Source: CAVTWS01 sp963738445
GTDB lineage: Bacteria; Actinomycetota; Acidimicrobiia; Acidimicrobiales; SHLQ01
DNA length: 64,000 bases
Direction: 5' to 3'
Assembly (NCBI GenBank): GCA_963738445.1
Contig: CAVTWS010000011.1
Coordinates: 248,001 to 312,000, forward strand
Each line of letters opens with the position of its first letter. Position 1 is the stretch's first letter. The notes under the pieces are model-generated. The model was not told the DNA's origin, did no database searches, and worked only from the letters and a program-made list of their open reading frames with translations. The position numbers were made by a program, and so were the translations under genes. Of this stretch, positions 60,736-64,000 are shown one piece after another.

Positions 60736-61596
60736 ATGCCCACCGACATCATCCTGTACGAGCGAGAGCCACCGGTCGCTCGCATCGTGTTGAACTGGCC
60801 GGAGCGGGCCAACGCCCAGTCATCGGAGATGGTGTGGGGGCTCGACGAGTTGCTCGACCGGGCGGCGACGGACCCCGAGATCAAGGTGGTCATCCTCAAG
60901 GCCAATGGCAAGGGCTTCTGCGCCGGCCACGTCATCGCCGGTCCCGATTCCTATCCCGAGTTCGTGGCGTCGTTCGACAGCATCGGCAGCAACTGGGTGG
61001 GGAGCCGGACGCTGTTCCTGTGGCCGACGCTCAAGTTCTTCGAGTTCCCCAAACCGATGATCGCCCAGGTCCACGGGTACGCCGTCGGCGGAGGGACGTA
61101 CTGGGCGCTGCTGCCCGACATCACGATCGCCTCGGACGATGCGTACTTCCAGATGCCACTCGTCCAGGGCCTCGGCTTCCCGGGCGGCGAGACGATGATC
61201 GAGCCGTGGACGTTCATGAACCGCAAACGGGCGGCGGAGTACCTCTACACCGCCCAGACGCTGTCGGCGCAGGAAGCCCGGGACATGGGGCTGATCAATC
61301 GGGTCGTCCCCCGAGAGGATCTCGAGGCGACGGTCGAGGAGATGGCGTCCACCATCGCCCGGGCCCCGCTGTCGACCCTGATGGCCACCAAGTCGCTGCT
61401 GGTGCGGGCCTGGGAACACATGGGCATGCGCCAGCACCTCCAGCTGTCGGCCGACATCATGTCGATCACCGAATCGACGAGCGACGCCCGGGCCTTCCGG
61501 CAGAACCTCATGGAATCCGGTCGGACCCCCCGCCAGGCCGCCGCCGATCCCCGCCAGACCCAAGCCGGTCCGGACGAGTCGTCGTCGCCGGGCTGA
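60736..61596 (+). CDS. Crotonase-family protein
   Basis: This 286-residue protein has VARIVLNWPERANAQSSEMVWGLDELLDRAATDPEIKVVILKANGKGFCAGHVIAG. HGYAVGGGTYWALLPDITIASDDAYFQMPLVQGLGFPGGE follows. The hydratase Glu are replaced (Thr in GGGT, Leu in MPLVQG), suggesting a different reaction. A His follows the first loop (CAGHVIAG). It is the last gene of the plus-strand cassette, eight bases after the monooxygenase. Its 3' end overlaps the convergent double-TetR gene by 89 bp. Confidence 0.87.
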   Translation: MPTDIILYEREPPVARIVLNWPERANAQSSEMVWGLDELLDRAATDPEIKVVILKANGKGFCAGHVIAGPDSYPEFVASFDSIGSNWVGSRTLFLWPTLKFFEFPKPMIAQVHGYAVGGGTYWALLPDITIASDDAYFQMPLVQGLGFPGGETMIEPWTFMNRKRAAEYLYTAQTLSAQEARDMGLINRVVPREDLEATVEEMASTIARAPLSTLMATKSLLVRAWEHMGMRQHLQLSADIMSITESTSDARAFRQNLMESGRTPRQAAADPRQTQAGPDESSSPG

Positions 61597-62926
61597 GGAA
61601 CGCCCGCTCGATGAACAGGGCCTGGGCCTCCACGAGGTCGGCCGGGTCGGGTTCGTAGTCGGTGCCGATCGCAACGTCAGGAGTACGTTCGAGCAAGGTC
61701 AGGAGGGCCCGGGTGGAGGAGCGGAACTCCACCGGAACGGGCCGGGAGTCGCCCTCGAAGATGGCGGCGAACGCCGTGGTCGTGGCGGCGACGACCCGTG
61801 CACCCGCAGCGAGCAGCGCGGCGTCGACCGGCAGGCCCTCGGTCCAGGCCCGAAGGACCCCGGCGTGGGCGCGGTGCAGCTCGAGAAATCCTCGCAGCCA
61901 CGATCGGAGCCCGTCGTGGGCATCGGGACCGGTGACGGAGGTGGGGAGTTGTTCCACCATGGCGACGAGACGATCGGCGCACCGGTCGGACAGCGTGACG
62001 AGCAGGTCGAGCCGGTCGTTGAAGTACTTGTAGAACGTGCCCCGGGCGACACCGGCCCGATCGACGATCTGGTCGACGCTCGAGCCCAGGTAGCCGTGAT
62101 CGGTGACGACCCGGGAGCCGGCGTCGATGAGGCTCTGCAGGGTCCGCTGCGCCTGCGGTGAGAGGCGGTCGTATCGATGCGGGTCGCGCTCGGGGATGGT
62201 GGCGAGCCCGAGGTTGGAGGCAGCTGCGACCACGATCGGCGCTCGCCGCGCCGTGTCGGCCGCGATCGAGGGCGGGGGTTCACGCAGCACCGAGGCCGGC
62301 GTGTCCGGGAAGAGGGCGGTCTGGCAGATGACACCGAGCGTGGCGAGCGTCTCGGCGTCGGTCCGACCGCTCGGGTAGAGGTGGCGCATGTAGTTGAACC
62401 GTTCGACGACGCCCAGCAGCACCACGGCCATGACCGCGGGTGGGCAACCCTCGAACCCGCTCTCGGCGATCCGGCCGGAGAGCACGCTGGTGTGGGCCTC
62501 CACGAAGCGGTCGAGCCGTGGTCGCAGCGGCGCTTTGGGAGAATTCACGTTCGCCCATTGCACGAACATCACCGAGTACCGGTCGAAGGCGTCGGCCCAA
62601 TGACCGAGCCATGTCTGGAGCTCGCCGAACCCCTCGGCGTCGGGTCCGAGGCGACCCATGGCCCGAACGGACCGCAGCAGCGACCCACCACTCCGGTCCA
62701 CGAGCTCGACGAACACCGCTTCCTTGCTCTCGAAGTACTGGTAGAGCGTGGCGCGGGAGACCCCGGCGGCCCGGGCGATGTCCTCGATCAACGTGCCGTG
62801 GAAGCCGCGCTCCGCGAACAACTCGAGGGTGGCTTCGAGGATCTGGGCCCGGGTCCGGGCCCCGCGCTCGCCGACCGTGGGGCTCGAAGGCCCGTAGCTC
62901 GCCCGCCGGATGAAATCGCCGCTCAC
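61508..62926 (-). CDS. Tandem double TetR-family regulator
   Basis: This 472-residue protein holds two complete TetR units. The N-terminal helix-turn-helix is RTRAQILEATLELFAERGFHGTLIEDIARAAGVSRATLYQYFESKEAVF. The second, about 240 residues later, is RTLQSLIDAGSRVVTDHGYLGSSVDQIVDRAGVARGTFYKYFNDRLDLL. Each has its own ligand-binding domain. Such head-to-tail fusions can behave as covalent dimers binding asymmetric operators. GTG 62926 follows GGGGAG; the longer frame to 63049 is antisense to the next gene's end. It may control the adjacent cassette or the crotonase at 62982. Confidence 0.9.
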   Translation of the reverse strand: MSGDFIRRASYGPSSPTVGERGARTRAQILEATLELFAERGFHGTLIEDIARAAGVSRATLYQYFESKEAVFVELVDRSGGSLLRSVRAMGRLGPDAEGFGELQTWLGHWADAFDRYSVMFVQWANVNSPKAPLRPRLDRFVEAHTSVLSGRIAESGFEGCPPAVMAVVLLGVVERFNYMRHLYPSGRTDAETLATLGVICQTALFPDTPASVLREPPPSIAADTARRAPIVVAAASNLGLATIPERDPHRYDRLSPQAQRTLQSLIDAGSRVVTDHGYLGSSVDQIVDRAGVARGTFYKYFNDRLDLLVTLSDRCADRLVAMVEQLPTSVTGPDAHDGLRSWLRGFLELHRAHAGVLRAWTEGLPVDAALLAAGARVVAATTTAFAAIFEGDSRPVPVEFRSSTRALLTLLERTPDVAIGTDYEPDPADLVEAQALFIERAFLSPATTTRPDRLGSGGDRRRPGGGSDRIP

Positions 62927-62981
62927 CGGTGCTCCCCGACCCCCCGGCCAGCTGTCTGACGGCCAGCCCTCTGGCAGTGCC

Positions 62982-63917
62982 TCACGGAAGCCATGGTCGA
63001 GTGTACTGCTGGGCCCTCGCCGCCTTGAGACCCTCCATGCCCTCGGCATCGAGGATCGACCGGAACGATCGGCCGTCCGGGGCCGCGGCGCGCTCGGCGA
63101 TGGCCAACGTGAGCGAGTCCTGGGCGCGGGCGAACGACCGGGCGGCGGCGTCGCCGGAGGCGTCGGCGGCGGCGTCGATCGAGCGCCGGTTCGCCAGGGC
63201 CGCCTCGCGAGGCATGCGGGCGATGCGGGCCGCCAGGTCGCGCGCCCGGTCGAGGAGGCGATCGTCGGGTTCGACGGTGAGCACCAGGCCGATCTCGCGC
63301 GCCTTGTCGGCGGACAGCATCTCGCCGGTGAGGATCAGGAACTTCGCCCACTGCCGACCCACGACCGGCACCACCGCCGATGCCCCGACGAGGCCGATCC
63401 GGCCCTCCGGAAAGCCGAACTGGGCGCCGGCGCCGGCGACGACGAGGTCGCAGGCGGCGGCCAGGGTGAGGCCGGCGCCGAGGCAGTACCCGTGGACGGC
63501 GGCGATCACGGGTACCTCGCTCGCCCGCACGCGATCGTGAAAGGCGTCGGCCCGCTCCAGGAACTGCAGGTCCTCGACGGCGGTCTCCCGGCGGCGGTTG
63601 CCGGCGAGGTCACCACCGCCGCAGAACGCCCGGCCTTCGCCCCGCAGGACGACGCACCCGATCTCGGGATCGGTCTCGGCCTGCTCCAGCGCCACGGCGA
63701 TCTGGTCCCGGGTGCCGCCCGGTCGGGCCGAGATGGCGTTGAGCGTCGACGGCCGATCGAGCACGATCTCGGCCACGCCGTCCCCGATCACGTCGTAACG
63801 GATCTCGTCGAGCGAGTCGTGGCGGGTCCCGGGTTCCATGGCTGCAGCCTGGCGATGGTCCGGGTGGGCGTCAAATGGGTCGAGATCGGCCGATGGAACG
63901 AAGTCGGGTTGCGTCAC
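62982..63917 (-). CDS. Enoyl-CoA hydratase/isomerase (crotonase) family protein
   Basis: This 311-residue crotonase has VAEIVLDRPSTLNAISARPGGTRDQIAVALE, RGEGRAFCGGGDLAGNRR and VHGYCLGAGLTLAAACDLVVAGAGAQFGFPEGRIGLVGA. The first hydratase Glu is replaced by Thr; the second (FPEGRIG) is kept. GTG 63917 overlaps the preceding ligase stop in a GTGA and is used. ATG 63839 (MEPGTRHD) would give 285 residues without the low-complexity lead and may be the true start. Confidence 0.87.
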   Translation of the reverse strand: MTQPDFVPSADLDPFDAHPDHRQAAAMEPGTRHDSLDEIRYDVIGDGVAEIVLDRPSTLNAISARPGGTRDQIAVALEQAETDPEIGCVVLRGEGRAFCGGGDLAGNRRRETAVEDLQFLERADAFHDRVRASEVPVIAAVHGYCLGAGLTLAAACDLVVAGAGAQFGFPEGRIGLVGASAVVPVVGRQWAKFLILTGEMLSADKAREIGLVLTVEPDDRLLDRARDLAARIARMPREAALANRRSIDAAADASGDAAARSFARAQDSLTLAIAERAAAPDGRSFRSILDAEGMEGLKAARAQQYTRPWLP

Positions 63918-64000
63918 CCGGCGGAGCCGGTGGCCGCGGCCTGTTCACGGAGCTCGTACTTCAGGACCTTGCCGGAGGCGTTGAGTGGAAGCGATTCGAC
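63914..64000 (-). CDS. C-terminus of an AMP-forming acyl-CoA ligase (cut by window edge)
   Basis: The last 28 codons read VESLPLNASGKVLKYELREQ and a short tail to TGA 63914-63916. NASGKVLKYELR is the conserved C-terminal motif of ANL ligases, with the catalytic Lys in SGKVLK. The gene continues beyond the window and is coupled to the crotonase downstream. Confidence 0.85.
   Translation of the reverse strand, partial: VESLPLNASGKVLKYELREQAAATGSAG

Noticed and set aside
1..64000. tRNA, rRNA, transposase, integrase or phage genes
   Set aside because: I saw no tRNA-like cloverleaf, rRNA motif or recombinase family sequence on either strand, so there is no direct evidence of a mobile element despite the island-like gene content.

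Overview
The window is GC-rich bacterial chromosome: genes are packed on both strands, with many ATGA, GTGA and TGATG start/stop overlaps and many GTG starts. The dominant families (type III CoA-transferase, SCP2-type thiolase with a DUF35 partner, crotonases, acyl-CoA dehydrogenases, MaoC dehydratases, P450s, an F420-type luciferase-like protein, an AfsR/BTAD regulator, a LivH-LivM-LivG fusion) point to an actinobacterium. An Acidimicrobiia-like lineage is my guess from gene content only; no rRNA or tRNA is present to test it.

Layout. 1-10 kb: minus-strand run with two hemerythrin-like proteins, a PIG-L deacetylase, a very large BTAD/AAA regulator, an FtsX/ABC pair and a SulP transporter. 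10-16 kb: a YjbR-like protein, an acyl-CoA carboxylase carboxyltransferase, a decayed two-component system behind a small lipoprotein, and a DMT exporter. 16-20 kb: alpha/beta hydrolase and SDR, an internally deleted DapB-like remnant, then DUF35 divergent from an SCP2-type thiolase. 20-27.5 kb: a branched-chain-type ABC importer whose operon runs on into a CoA-transferase and a DUF2889 protein, which suggests uptake coupled to CoA activation. 27.5-55.7 kb: a dense island of acyl-CoA genes (seven crotonases in the window, four acyl-CoA dehydrogenases, ligases of both the AMP- and NDP-forming types, MaoC, thioesterase, amidohydrolase, P450 with its ferredoxin, SDRs, an APH-type kinase). 56-62 kb: a plus-strand, translationally coupled cassette (flavin reductase, SnoaL, P450, a small HiPIP-like Cys protein, SnoaL, FAD monooxygenase, crotonase) flanked by a TetR regulator on the left and a double-TetR protein on the right. 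62-64 kb: another crotonase and the end of an acyl-CoA ligase.

Together the genes look like a catabolic island for activating, oxidising and beta-oxidising hydrophobic, perhaps alicyclic or terpenoid/steroid-like, acids. No substrate can be read from the sequence. A TGAC-N6-GTC operator-like dyad precedes at least six of these lipid genes and may define a regulon.

Intergenic spaces carry unusual structured DNA: a 44-bp two-stem element in three copies, an 84-bp hairpin repeated in tandem, 17-bp-unit arrays on both sides of one crotonase, and strong hairpins between convergent genes. At least eight otherwise recognisable genes carry one apparent single-base frameshift, mostly at short G/C runs; base-calling error is a real alternative to decay. 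Three other lesions (the two-component system, the DapB-like gene, the FAD monooxygenase) are deletions and cannot be explained that way.
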